This document shows positions 1 to 6,949 of a DNA stretch of 10,883 bases, one piece after another. How positions within the stretch are numbered: the first letter of the stretch is position 1; each line of letters starts with the position of its first letter. Source of the DNA: an uncultured Christensenellaceae bacterium (GTDB taxonomy: Bacteria > Bacillota > Clostridia > Christensenellales > Pumilibacteraceae); contig CAJULE010000035.1 in assembly GCA_910587445.1 (NCBI GenBank), positions 1 to 10,883 of the forward strand, read 5' to 3'. A model generated the notes under the pieces. It worked only from the letters and a program-made list of their open reading frames with translations. It had not been told where the DNA came from and did not search any database. The translations under genes were made by a program, and so were the position numbers.

Positions 1-562
1 CGCCGTCGCCGATTTCGAGAATGGAAATATCGAACGTACCGCCGCCGAGGTCGTATATGAATATCTTTTGGTTCGAGTTCTGTCCCTTATCGAGACCGTA
101 CGCAAGCGCCGCCGCCGTGGGCTCGTTTATTATGCGCAGAACCTCGAGACCGGCTATTCTGCCTGCGTCCTTCGTTGCCTGACGCTGGGAGTCGGTGAAG
201 TATGCGGGAACGGTAATTACCGCCTGACTTATGGTCTCACCGAGATATGCCTCTGCGTCGGACTTAAGCTTCGAAAGAATCATCGCCGAAATTTCCTGCG
301 GCGAATAGTCCTTCGTATCGATGTGAACCTTGCGGTTCGTGCCCATGTCACGCTTGATGGAAATGACCGTCTTGTCGGGGTTTGCAACCGCCTGACGCTT
401 TGCAACCTGACCGACGAGTCTTTCTCCGTCTTTCGCAAAACCGACTACGGAAGGCGTCGTACGAGCGCCCTCGGAGTTAGGAATTACGACAGGCTCGCCG
501 CCTTCGAGAACGGCTACGCAAGAGTTCGTAGTACCCAAGTCGATACCGATAATCTTACCCAT
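1..562 (-). CDS. dnaK: Molecular chaperone DnaK (Hsp70), N-terminal part, cut by window edge
   Basis: Cytoplasmic ATP-dependent chaperone that binds exposed hydrophobic peptides, working with DnaJ and the nucleotide exchange factor GrpE. The 187 visible residues belong to the ATPase domain: phosphate-binding loop GIDLGTTNS at residues 6-14, the conserved VITVPAYF at 115-122, INEPTAAALAYGLDKG at 145-160, and the second phosphate loop DLGGGTFDIS at 171-180. About 24 residues present near position 80 in E. coli DnaK are missing, as is usual in monoderm bacteria. The ATG at 562 is preceded by GGAGGA at 571-576 with an 8-nt spacer, so the start is secure. It is the third gene after the CIRCE-controlled promoter, 50 nt downstream of grpE. 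The rest of the protein, and probably dnaJ, lie beyond position 1. Identification is essentially certain. Confidence 0.98.
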   Translation of the reverse strand, partial: MGKIIGIDLGTTNSCVAVLEGGEPVVIPNSEGARTTPSVVGFAKDGERLVGQVAKRQAVANPDKTVISIKRDMGTNRKVHIDTKDYSPQEISAMILSKLKSDAEAYLGETISQAVITVPAYFTDSQRQATKDAGRIAGLEVLRIINEPTAAALAYGLDKGQNSNQKIFIYDLGGGTFDISILEIGDG

Positions 563-612
563 TTTTAATATCCTCCATATAAATAGAAAGTGAATTTACT
601 TTTTGACCGATG

Positions 613-1125
613 TTATTTTGCGACTTTTACGACGCTGTGACGAATTATTCTGTCACCCATTCTATAGCCCTTTTGCATGACTTCGATGATCATGTTCGCC
701 TTGTCCGCGTCCTTTACTTTCACCTGCATGACCGCATTGTGAAGATTCGGATCGAACTGTTCGCCGAGTGCGGGAATCTCCGTCACATTGAACGTAGCGA
801 GCATATCGGTTATCTGGCGATATATCATCTTTATTCCGTCCGATATACTCTCGTCATCGATTGCCTGTATTGCAAGACGCAGGTTGTCGAGTATGGGAAG
901 CAATTTTTCCACAACTTCGACTATGCCCTCTTCCTTGGTGCGCTTGTTAAGCTCGTTCGTTCGTTTACGGTAGTTGTCGAAGTCCGCCTGCATACGGCTG
1001 ACGAGATTGCCGAGCTCCTCGCTGCGGCTCTTTTCCTTCATCGCAACAGTCTGCGCAATCTGCAGCTGCTGCGTAAGTCCCGAGAGCTGAGCTCCTATTG
1101 CCTCTTTATCCTTATCTTCCGCCAT
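613..1125 (-). CDS. grpE: Nucleotide exchange factor GrpE (Hsp70 cofactor)
   Basis: GrpE dimers release ADP from DnaK and so drive the chaperone cycle in the cytoplasm. At 170 residues it is slightly short for the family (commonly 180-210), because the acidic, disordered N-terminal tail is reduced to about ten residues (MAEDKDKEAI). Residues about 12-85 form the long heptad-rich helix, including the conserved ADFDNYRKR at 47-55 and LLPILDNL at 75-82. Residues about 115-170 form the beta domain that contacts DnaK, with the family signature GEQFDPNLHNAV at 121-132 and GYRMGDRIIRHSVVKV at 153-168. The ATG at 1125 follows an AAGGAG site 7-8 nt upstream and lies 18 nt after the hrcA stop codon, so the two are cotranscribed and dnaK follows. 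Identification is very secure. Confidence 0.97.
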   Translation of the reverse strand: MAEDKDKEAIGAQLSGLTQQLQIAQTVAMKEKSRSEELGNLVSRMQADFDNYRKRTNELNKRTKEEGIVEVVEKLLPILDNLRLAIQAIDDESISDGIKMIYRQITDMLATFNVTEIPALGEQFDPNLHNAVMQVKVKDADKANMIIEVMQKGYRMGDRIIRHSVVKVAK

Positions 1126-1143
1126 TTCCTGCTCCTTTATTAC

Positions 1144-2229
1144 TTATTCTTCGACATCCTCGTCCGAGTTGTCTTTTGTTTCGTCCTCGACCTCCTGCCC
1201 CACTGCGCCGGGCGCCGGCAAAAGGTTTATGGTTTTACCTATATAATCGAGAACGGACACGACCTTTGCGTAGTCCATTCGTATAGGACCTATTACTCCC
1301 GAGCCGCCGTAATTCACGCCGTTTATATTGTAGTTCGCGGTCACGATCGCGCACTCGGGCGTGCCTTCTTTGAGCTCGTTGTCCTTGGCAATCTTTATGG
1401 ACAGGTTCATGTTGTCGTTGTTTGCGAGCACGGGAACGAGATCCTCTTTCGCATCCAAAAGCTCGAGCATGGCTTTTGCCTTGGCAAGATTTTCGTACTC
1501 GGGCTGTTCGAGAATCTTCGCGCTGCCCTCGAGCACTATGTCGCTTATAAGCTCCTCATGCGCGTAGTTCTTGAGAATCTTAAGCACCGTGTCGAATACG
1601 CTTTTGTATTCCTTGTGCACGCTCTTTAAAAGCGCCTTGGGCTTTAGGACCTCGGAGACCAGATGTCCGCCGAATGCGTCGGTAATGAACTTGCTCGCAC
1701 CGTCGCAATACTCATCCGAAAGCTCGCCCGCAACGCTCATTGTCGCATCCTTCATTACGCCGAGATTTGTGACAATGACTACGAGCGCCGTCGAATCGGA
1801 AATCTTGACTATTTTGATCCTGCGGATCTCGGCATCGCTCACGTTCTGCGCATAGGCGACCGACGTAAGATTTGTGATCTCCGAAATGACCTTTGCCGTG
1901 CTTTTGAGCATATCGTCTATTTCGGTGATCGTGCGGTTGAAATAGCGCTTTACTATTTTGAGCTCGCCGCGCGTAAGCTTGCGTTTGGGCATAAGCTTGC
2001 TTACGTAAAACCTATACGCTTCCGCTGTCGGCACTCTTCCCGAAGAGGTGTGCAACTGTGCGAGATACCCCATTTGCTCGAGCGAAGAAAGCTCGTTGCG
2101 AATGGTGGCGGTGCTGAGAGATGGCAAGTGCTTCTTTTGAATTTCGGCACTCGACACGGGCTCGCAACTGTTTATGTAGCTGTCCACCACCGCCTGAAGT
2201 ATCTTTTCTTTACGAGACGAAAGACCCAC
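1144..2229 (-). CDS. hrcA: Heat-inducible transcription repressor HrcA
   Basis: HrcA binds the CIRCE operator and represses chaperone operons; in known species GroEL keeps it active, so titration of the chaperone during heat stress relieves repression. The 361-residue length fits the family. Residues 1-77 form the winged helix, with STATIRNELSSLEQMGYL at 39-56 containing the recognition helix and the wing sequence HTSSGRVPT at 60-68. The C-terminal dimerisation region keeps the conserved GVIGPIRMDY at 311-320. The last 16 residues are strongly acidic (EDE, DNSDEDVEE), which is not needed for family membership and may be lineage-specific. The start is GTG at 2229, supported by AAGGAG about 6 nt upstream. 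A CIRCE element and promoter lie directly upstream at 2281-2340, so the gene is autoregulated. It heads hrcA-grpE-dnaK. Confidence 0.97.
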   Translation of the reverse strand: MGLSSRKEKILQAVVDSYINSCEPVSSAEIQKKHLPSLSTATIRNELSSLEQMGYLAQLHTSSGRVPTAEAYRFYVSKLMPKRKLTRGELKIVKRYFNRTITEIDDMLKSTAKVISEITNLTSVAYAQNVSDAEIRRIKIVKISDSTALVVIVTNLGVMKDATMSVAGELSDEYCDGASKFITDAFGGHLVSEVLKPKALLKSVHKEYKSVFDTVLKILKNYAHEELISDIVLEGSAKILEQPEYENLAKAKAMLELLDAKEDLVPVLANNDNMNLSIKIAKDNELKEGTPECAIVTANYNINGVNYGGSGVIGPIRMDYAKVVSVLDYIGKTINLLPAPGAVGQEVEDETKDNSDEDVEE

Positions 2230-2280
2230 TGTCGCTCCTTTTTCGTTATCTCTTCCGCACCCTTTTGCGCTCGGCCGATT

Positions 2281-2307
2281 TTAGCAATCGCGCCGTTAGA
2301 GTGCTAA
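2281..2307 (-). promoter_or_regulatory. CIRCE operator (HrcA binding site)
   Basis: Read on the minus strand the site is TTAGCACTC, nine spacer bases, then GATTGCTAA. The first arm is the exact consensus. The second differs from the consensus GAGTGCTAA at one position. CIRCE is the well-established target of HrcA in Gram-positive bacteria. It starts 4 nt downstream of the -10 box and so covers the expected transcription start, a position that blocks RNA polymerase when HrcA is bound. It is the only copy in the window. Confidence 0.96.
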
Positions 2308-2311
2308 TATA

Positions 2312-2340
2312 ATCATAACACATAAGGGGGCGGTTGTCAA
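2312..2340 (-). promoter_or_regulatory. SigA-type promoter of hrcA-grpE-dnaK
   Basis: On the minus strand TTGACA (2340-2335) and TATGAT (2317-2312) are separated by exactly 17 nt. This is a near-perfect housekeeping promoter with one mismatch in the -10 box. Transcription should start near 2305, inside the CIRCE element, leaving a leader of about 75 nt before the hrcA GTG. A strong promoter held down by an operator is the classic design of this operon. Confidence 0.9.
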
Positions 2341-2368
2341 ATGAATTGAACGCTCATTTATAAGATTT

Positions 2369-3493
2369 TTATATGAGTGAAACTATTACGGAATTCATGA
2401 TATAGTATGCTTTATCCGTGAGTTTAAGTCGCTCGGAATCCACCTCGACAAGTCCGAGACGGGAAAGCCGCGCTATTTCTCCCGCCTTTTCTTTTAAAAG
2501 ATCGTAACCGCAGTTTCGGCGCAGAAGTTCGTGTTCGAGCCCATTCGACGTGCGAAGAGCGAGCATTATCGTCTCCTCGATTTCGTCTTCGCGCGAAAGC
2601 ACGACCCTCGACGCCGTGCGATTGCCTTTGAGATATTCGCTTCTGTCCGAAGTGTTTTCGCTGCGCACCTTGCCGTCGAACGAATGAGCAGCAAGTCCGA
2701 GTCCGACATAGGGCGCTCTTCTCCAATACTTGAGATTGTGACGGCACTCCTTCCCCTTCATTGCGAAATTACTGACTTCATACCGCTCGTAGCCGTGTGC
2801 GCGCATAATATCCGCCGCGCTTTCGTACATATCTGCTCCCCTGTCCTCGTCGGGAAGATAGCCGCTTTCGTAAAGAGGAGTGCCTTTTTCGACGGACAGT
2901 CCGTATGCCGAAACGTGAGGAATTCCGAAATCGATAAGACGCATAAGCGAATCATTTACGTCATGAACGGTTTGCCCCGGCAGATTAAGCATAAGATCCG
3001 CATTTAAATTCGTTATGCCGACGGAGCGAGCCGCCTTGACGCTTTCGACGAATTGGGCGAACGTATGCGGACGCGAAACCGCCTTCAACAGTCTGTCTCT
3101 CGAGGACTGCAAGCCTATGCTCGCTCTGTTCACGCCTGCCGACGCGCACTCTTCGAAAAATTTTACGTCCGCCGAATCGGGATTGCACTCTACGCTTATT
3201 TCGCAATCGCTCGAAAGCTCGAAGCTTTGCCCCACGGCATACAGTATTTCGGCGAGAAATCCGCGCTCGAGCACCGACGGAGTGCCGCCGCCGACATATA
3301 CCGAATCAACGGCTTTTCCGCCGCGCACGCATATCTCGCTTAAAAGCGCGTCCTTATATGCAGCCATATCGGAAAAATCGCAACCCGATACGAACGAGCA
3401 ATACGCGCACCTACTGCGGCAATACGGGATATGGATATAAACGCCCCACTTTTCGGAGGCGTTTATCCTGTCTGTTTTCGCTGTTTTCATCAT
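2369..3493 (-). CDS. hemW: Radical SAM heme chaperone HemW (older name: HemN-like oxidase)
   Basis: HemW carries heme and inserts it into target proteins such as respiratory enzymes. It was long misannotated as oxygen-independent coproporphyrinogen oxidase. The 374-residue length fits the family. The radical-SAM cluster motif CRSRCAYCSF has cysteines 25, 29 and 32 and ends in Phe, as in HemW, rather than in the fourth cysteine of HemN. The SAM-binding GGGTPS is at 68-73. Further on are the conserved HNLKYWRRAPYVGLGLAAHSF region and a C-terminal winged-helix-like HemN_C domain. The ATG at 3493 overlaps the lepA stop by 4 nt (ATGA) and has no Shine-Dalgarno of its own, so translation is probably coupled to lepA. 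A second ATG follows at once and could be the true start. No other heme genes are visible, so the client here is unknown. Confidence 0.93.
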   Translation of the reverse strand: MMKTAKTDRINASEKWGVYIHIPYCRSRCAYCSFVSGCDFSDMAAYKDALLSEICVRGGKAVDSVYVGGGTPSVLERGFLAEILYAVGQSFELSSDCEISVECNPDSADVKFFEECASAGVNRASIGLQSSRDRLLKAVSRPHTFAQFVESVKAARSVGITNLNADLMLNLPGQTVHDVNDSLMRLIDFGIPHVSAYGLSVEKGTPLYESGYLPDEDRGADMYESAADIMRAHGYERYEVSNFAMKGKECRHNLKYWRRAPYVGLGLAAHSFDGKVRSENTSDRSEYLKGNRTASRVVLSREDEIEETIMLALRTSNGLEHELLRRNCGYDLLKEKAGEIARLSRLGLVEVDSERLKLTDKAYYIMNSVIVSLI

Positions 3494-5298
3494 TTATCGT
3501 CGAGCTTGAGGACGGACATAAACGCTTCGCTCGGCACTTCGACCGAGCCTATCTGGCGCATACGTTTCTTGCCCTCTTTCTGCTTTTCGAGAAGTTTTTT
3601 CTTACGCGATATGTCGCCGCCGTAGCACTTTGCAAGCACGTCCTTGCGCATTGCCTTGACGGTTTCGCGCGCGATTACCTTGCCGCCTATCGCCGCCTGT
3701 ATGGGGATCTCGAACATCTGACGCGGTATTGCTTCCTTAAGCTTTTCGGCGATTCCCCTGCCGCGGGCATACGCCTTGTCGCGATGAACGATTATCGACA
3801 ACGCGTCGCAGATCTCGTTGTTCAACAGTATGTCGAGCTTGACGAGATCGCTCGGCTTATAGCCTTTAAGCTCGTAATCAAGCGACGCATAGCCGCGCGT
3901 ACGCGACTTCAGTCCGTCGAAAAAGTCGTAGACTATTTCGTTAAGCGGTATTTCGTACTCTATGCGCACGCGCGTCTTGTCGAGATAGACGAGGTTTATA
4001 TATTCTCCGCGCCTGAACGAGCACAGTTCCATTATCGCGCCTATATACTCGGGCGGCGTGAAGATCTCGGCTTTCACTACGGGCTCTTCTATGCTGTCTA
4101 TTTCAGAGACGGGCGGAAGATTTCCCGGATTCGTAATCGTAAGCTCCTCTCCGTTCGTCTTTATCACCCTGTAATTCACGCTCGGCGCGGTGGTAATGAG
4201 ATCGAGATTGAACTCGCGCTCGAGACGCTCCTGGATTATCTCCATATGGAGCAGTCCCAAAAAGCCGCAACGGAAGCCGAATCCGAGAGCTATGGACGTT
4301 TCGGGCTCGTAAAAGAGCGCCGCGTCGTTGAGCTTGAGACGCTCGAGCGCCTCTTTGAGATCGTCGTAATGCGAGCCGTCGGTCGGATATATTCCGCAAT
4401 AAACGACGGGTTGCACCTTTTTATATCCCGGACATGGCTCCGACGTGGGATTGGAAGCGTCGGTGATCGTATCGCCGGGAGCCGTCTCTTCGACGTTTTT
4501 TATACTCGCGCAAAGATAGCCGACGTCGCCGGCGCGCAGTCGGTCTACGGGTTGGGATTTCGGATTGAACACGCCGACTTCGACAACGTCGTACTCGCTT
4601 CCCGTGGACATTATGCGTATCTTTGTGCCGGCGCCCACGCTTCCGTCTATGACTCGTATGACGCAGACAGCCCCCTTATAGTTGTCGTACACCGAATCGA
4701 AAATGAGCGCTTTGAGCGGCGCGTTTTCGTTCCCGCTCGGCGGCGGCAGACTGTCGACTATGCGCTCAAGCACGTCGGAAATGTTGAGCCCTTCCTTTGC
4801 GCTTATGAGCGGAGCGTTTGACGCGTCGAGTCCTATCACGTCCTCGATTTCGGCTTTGGTCTCCTCCGCGCGCGCACTCGGCAGATCTATCTTATTTATG
4901 ACAGGCAAAACTTCGAGATCGTTGTCTATTGCGAGATATACGTTGGCAAGCGTCTGAGCCTCCACGCCCTGCGTCGCGTCGACGACGAGAATCGCCCCCT
5001 CGCAGGCAGCGAGAGAACGCGACACCTCGTACGTGAAATCGACGTGACCCGGGGTGTCTATGAGATTGAACGTATACTCCACTCCGTCTTTCGTATAGAA
5101 CATTCTCACGGGCGTGAGCTTTATCGTTATGCCGCGCTCGCGCTCGATGTCCATGCTGTCGAGGATCTGCGCCGTAAGCTCTCGCTTAGAAACGGTACCC
5201 GTATTTTCTATGAGCCTGTCCGCAAGCGTCGATTTCCCGTGATCTATATGGGCTATGATACAAAAATTTCTTATTCGGCTCTGTCTGTCCATGCGCAT
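3490..5298 (-). CDS. lepA: Elongation factor 4 (LepA), ribosome-associated GTPase
   Basis: LepA/EF4 is a translational GTPase that binds the ribosome; back-translocation and roles in 30S biogenesis and stress have been proposed. The 602-residue length is typical. GTPase motifs are complete: G1 AHIDHGKST 16-24, G2 RGIT 55-58, G3 DTPGH 81-85, G4 NKID 135-138, G5 SAK 166-168. The LepA-specific C-terminal domain is present, with PRQMFEIPIQAAIG and CYGGDISRKKKLLEKQKEGK near the end. The start can only be ATG 5298 or ATG 5292, because an in-frame TAG lies directly upstream. The second begins MDRQSRIRNF, which matches the usual N terminus well. Unlike most of its neighbours it has no visible Shine-Dalgarno. 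It is divergent from the phosphodiesterase gene and coupled to hemW by a 4-nt overlap. Confidence 0.98.
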   Translation of the reverse strand: MRMDRQSRIRNFCIIAHIDHGKSTLADRLIENTGTVSKRELTAQILDSMDIERERGITIKLTPVRMFYTKDGVEYTFNLIDTPGHVDFTYEVSRSLAACEGAILVVDATQGVEAQTLANVYLAIDNDLEVLPVINKIDLPSARAEETKAEIEDVIGLDASNAPLISAKEGLNISDVLERIVDSLPPPSGNENAPLKALIFDSVYDNYKGAVCVIRVIDGSVGAGTKIRIMSTGSEYDVVEVGVFNPKSQPVDRLRAGDVGYLCASIKNVEETAPGDTITDASNPTSEPCPGYKKVQPVVYCGIYPTDGSHYDDLKEALERLKLNDAALFYEPETSIALGFGFRCGFLGLLHMEIIQERLEREFNLDLITTAPSVNYRVIKTNGEELTITNPGNLPPVSEIDSIEEPVVKAEIFTPPEYIGAIMELCSFRRGEYINLVYLDKTRVRIEYEIPLNEIVYDFFDGLKSRTRGYASLDYELKGYKPSDLVKLDILLNNEICDALSIIVHRDKAYARGRGIAEKLKEAIPRQMFEIPIQAAIGGKVIARETVKAMRKDVLAKCYGGDISRKKKLLEKQKEGKKRMRQIGSVEVPSEAFMSVLKLDDK

Positions 5299-5303
5299 AT
5301 TCT

Positions 5304-5309
5304 ATCATA
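5304..5309 (-). promoter_or_regulatory. Possible -10 box of lepA, implying a leaderless mRNA
   Basis: TATGAT on the minus strand ends 5 nt before the lepA ATG at 5298, so a transcript starting 6-7 nt downstream would begin at or next to the start codon. No convincing -35 hexamer lies 16-18 nt upstream. TTGCAA at 5327-5322 is too close, at 12 nt. This is a weak call, made because no other promoter or ribosome binding site is visible for this gene. Confidence 0.3.
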
Positions 5310-5365
5310 AGACATGAAAAATTGCAACGATTTTGGGGTTTAAAACAGAAAAATGCGCAAATCGC

Positions 5366-5394
5366 TTGCTTTAGTCTTACAAAATTGTTATAAT
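5366..5394 (+). promoter_or_regulatory. Promoter of the phosphodiesterase-gtrA pair
   Basis: TTGCTT (5366-5371) and a perfect TATAAT (5389-5394) are separated by 17 nt. Transcription would start near 5401, about 23 nt before the ATG at 5424, leaving room for the GAGG ribosome binding site at 5414-5417. The region 5299-5423 is AT-rich and serves both divergent transcription units. Confidence 0.75.
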
Positions 5395-5423
5395 GACAGA
5401 AGTTCCTTTCAGTGAGGTAATAC

Positions 5424-6158
5424 ATGAGTATTCTCGACAGTTGGCTCTGCACGAAGCCCATTGCGCACAGAGGGCTGCATACCGAAGCCCTGCCCGAAAA
5501 TTCTTTGGGCGCTTTCGAAAACGCAATCGAGCACGGATATCCCATAGAGCTTGACGTACGCACGATCGGCGACGGAAGCGTCGTCGTTTTTCATGACAGC
5601 AAGCTAAGTCGGGTAAGCGGTCTCGACGGCTATGTGAGTACGCTCGAGCCCGAAAAGCTCGGCGACGTGCACCTTTTCGGTACCGATTATACGATACCCA
5701 CGTTTGAAAAAGTGCTGGAAATCGTGAACGGAAGAGTCCCCATTCTCATAGAAATAAAGAACGAGGACAAAATCGGCGGACTCGAGAAAGCCGTTGCCGA
5801 AATGCTGAACTCGTACATGGGAGACTATGCGGTGCAGTCGTTTAATCCTTATTCGCTCGGATACTTTGCGACCGCCATGCCCCACGTGATGCGCGGACAG
5901 CTTTCGACTTTCTTCAAAAAAGAAGAGCTTTCGGGATTTTTCCGCCGCAGCTTCCTCACTAAAATGAAGCTCAACAAGTCGGTTTCCAAGCCCGATTTCG
6001 TCTCGTACAACGCGGAATTTCTTCCCAATAAATACGTCGCGAAAGCCGCCTTGCCCACTCTTGCCTGGACGGTAAGAAGCAGCGCGCAAGCCGATAAGCT
6101 CGCACCCTACTGCAACAATATAATCTTCGAGAAATTTATTCCGGAAATTACGAAATGA
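5424..6158 (+). CDS. Cytoplasmic glycerophosphodiester phosphodiesterase (GDPD family)
   Basis: This enzyme hydrolyses glycerophosphodiesters, the deacylated head groups of phospholipids, to glycerol 3-phosphate and an alcohol. The 244 residues cover a complete TIM-barrel GDPD domain. Metal and catalytic residues are visible: AHRG with His15 and Arg16, the PENS loop with Glu25, ELD with Glu42 and Asp44, catalytic His57 in FHD, and Glu110 and Lys112 in IEIKNE. There is no signal peptide or membrane segment, so it should act in the cytoplasm like UgpQ rather than as a secreted GlpQ. The ATG at 5424 has GAGG about 6 nt upstream and a good promoter at 5366-5394. The stop overlaps the next gene start by 4 nt (ATGA). 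Family is certain; the substrate (glycerophosphocholine, glycerophosphoglycerol or teichoic-acid-derived) is not. Confidence 0.93.
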   Translation: MSILDSWLCTKPIAHRGLHTEALPENSLGAFENAIEHGYPIELDVRTIGDGSVVVFHDSKLSRVSGLDGYVSTLEPEKLGDVHLFGTDYTIPTFEKVLEIVNGRVPILIEIKNEDKIGGLEKAVAEMLNSYMGDYAVQSFNPYSLGYFATAMPHVMRGQLSTFFKKEELSGFFRRSFLTKMKLNKSVSKPDFVSYNAEFLPNKYVAKAALPTLAWTVRSSAQADKLAPYCNNIIFEKFIPEITK

Positions 6159-6679
6159 ACGAATTTTTCAACGCTCTGAAAAACAAGCGCGCCCGAAAGG
6201 AATTTTTGAAATCGGTCGTCATAGGTCTTGTGGCAACCGTGCTCGACTTTCTTGTCATGGCGGTCATACTTTACATAGAGGGGCACAACGAGTTTACGGG
6301 CTTTCTGTCCGTTTTTACGGGCAGCACCGTTTCGGGAGAACCGCACGTAACACCGACGTCAATATACCTCACCGCGAATATGCTCGGCTTTTTGGTTTCC
6401 GTAGTATTCAACTACGTAATGTGCTGTTTCTTTGTTTACGAGTACGGCAATGTCGGACGCAACAAAAAGGGCTTTTTGAAATTCCTGCTGTTCGCGCTTA
6501 TCGGACTTGCGATTACGACGATCGGCTCGAGCATAGGCTACGCCGCAATGCACGGCAACGCCTGGATAGTCAAAATAGTCTCTTCCCTGCTCGTCGCCGT
6601 ATTCAACTTCTTTACGCGAAAATACTTTGTGTTTAACATCGCGCTCATTCGAGACGACCAAAATACGATACAACTTTAA
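6155..6679 (+). CDS. GtrA-family four-helix membrane protein
   Basis: GtrA/DPMS-like proteins are small integral membrane proteins thought to help move polyprenyl-phosphate-linked sugars across the membrane for envelope glycosylation. The 174 residues contain four hydrophobic segments, at about 21-41, 71-95, 108-131 and 136-160. Family hallmarks are present: VATVLDFLVMAVI in helix 1, GFLVSVVFNYVMCCFFVY in helix 2, and the final VAVFNFFTRKYFVF in helix 4. A hydrophilic loop of about 30 residues between helices 1 and 2 is longer than in many relatives. The ATG overlaps the GDPD stop (ATGA), and only a weak GGA-type site lies inside the upstream gene, so translation is probably coupled. No glycosyltransferase partner is adjacent within the window. 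Family assignment is firm; its substrate is unknown. Confidence 0.88.
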   Translation: MNEFFNALKNKRARKEFLKSVVIGLVATVLDFLVMAVILYIEGHNEFTGFLSVFTGSTVSGEPHVTPTSIYLTANMLGFLVSVVFNYVMCCFFVYEYGNVGRNKKGFLKFLLFALIGLAITTIGSSIGYAAMHGNAWIVKIVSSLLVAVFNFFTRKYFVFNIALIRDDQNTIQL

Positions 6680-6691
6680 AAGTATGATACT

Positions 6692-6721
6692 GCGCTTTTT
6701 TTGAAAAGGTGCGCGAAAAAG
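6692..6721. repeat. GCGC-flanked hairpin, diverged copy A
   Basis: GCGC, a T run, GAAAA, then GGTGCGC and GAAAAA. It folds as an imperfect hairpin (GCGC with GCGC, TTTT with AAAA) starting 12 nt after the gtrA stop codon. It aligns with copy B at 6781-6811 with about three substitutions and two single-base gaps. It might also slow or stop transcription after gtrA, but no T run follows the stem on the plus strand. Confidence 0.5.
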
Positions 6722-6780
6722 AGTTTTTGCCGTGCGGCATGAGATTTTTTTGCGCAAATTCAACATTGCGCATGATGTTT

Positions 6781-6811
6781 GCGCCTTTTTCGGAAAAGGC
6801 GCGCCGAAAAA
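6781..6811. repeat. GCGC-flanked hairpin, diverged copy B
   Basis: A perfect 9-bp stem: GCGCCTTTT (6781-6789), loop TCGG, AAAAGGCGC (6794-6802), then GCCGAAAAA. It is the better preserved partner of copy A, 89 bp away. Several TTGCGC/TGCGCA words lie between the two copies (about 6752-6785). Confidence 0.55.
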
Positions 6812-6815
6812 CGTG

Positions 6816-6849
6816 AAGGGAGAGGAACTTTCGACTGTTCCTCTCCCTT
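6816..6849. repeat. Perfect 13-bp hairpin GGGAGAGGAAC / GTTCCTCTCCC
   Basis: Arms AAGGGAGAGGAAC (6816-6828) and GTTCCTCTCCCTT (6837-6849) surround an 8-nt loop. It is the strongest uninterrupted stem in the gap. Only three T residues follow on the plus strand, so it is a poor textbook terminator, although it could act as one or protect the 3' end of the gtrA transcript. The right arm is also half of a pyrimidine mirror repeat ending at 6865. Confidence 0.6.
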
Positions 6850-6872
6850 TCAATTCCCTCTCCTTCAAACGA

Positions 6873-6898
6873 CTTAAGGCTTCGCCCTAAGAATCCTT
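6873..6898 (+). terminator. Possible intrinsic terminator after gtrA
   Basis: CTTAAGGC, loop TTC, GCCCTAAG form an 8-bp stem with one internal mismatch. The downstream bases run AATCCTTTTT. Stem and T run are separated by about 5 nt, so efficiency would be modest. It is one of several candidates for ending the GDPD-gtrA transcript. Confidence 0.4.
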
Positions 6899-6949
6899 TT
6901 TAGAGATTGAAATTCATTAAAACGTAACCTTAATCTTTTTTTAATTATC

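Noticed and set aside
588..603. Small hairpin AAAGT/ACTTT between grpE and dnaK
   Set aside because: Five AT-rich pairs are within chance expectation; a processing site cannot be supported.
610..1629. 339-codon plus-strand open frame opposite grpE and hrcA
   Set aside because: Antisense to two unmistakable genes, spans their intergenic gap and has no protein-like domain features.
2345..2386. Terminator after hemW
   Set aside because: The CTCAT...ATGAG pairing is imperfect, AT-rich and overlaps the hemW stop; no clear GC stem followed by T run.
3358..4821. 487-codon open frame on the plus strand opposite lepA/hemW
   Set aside because: It lies fully antisense to lepA and hemW, which have complete, highly conserved motifs. 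It resembles no family I know, and it reflects the codon usage of the real genes.
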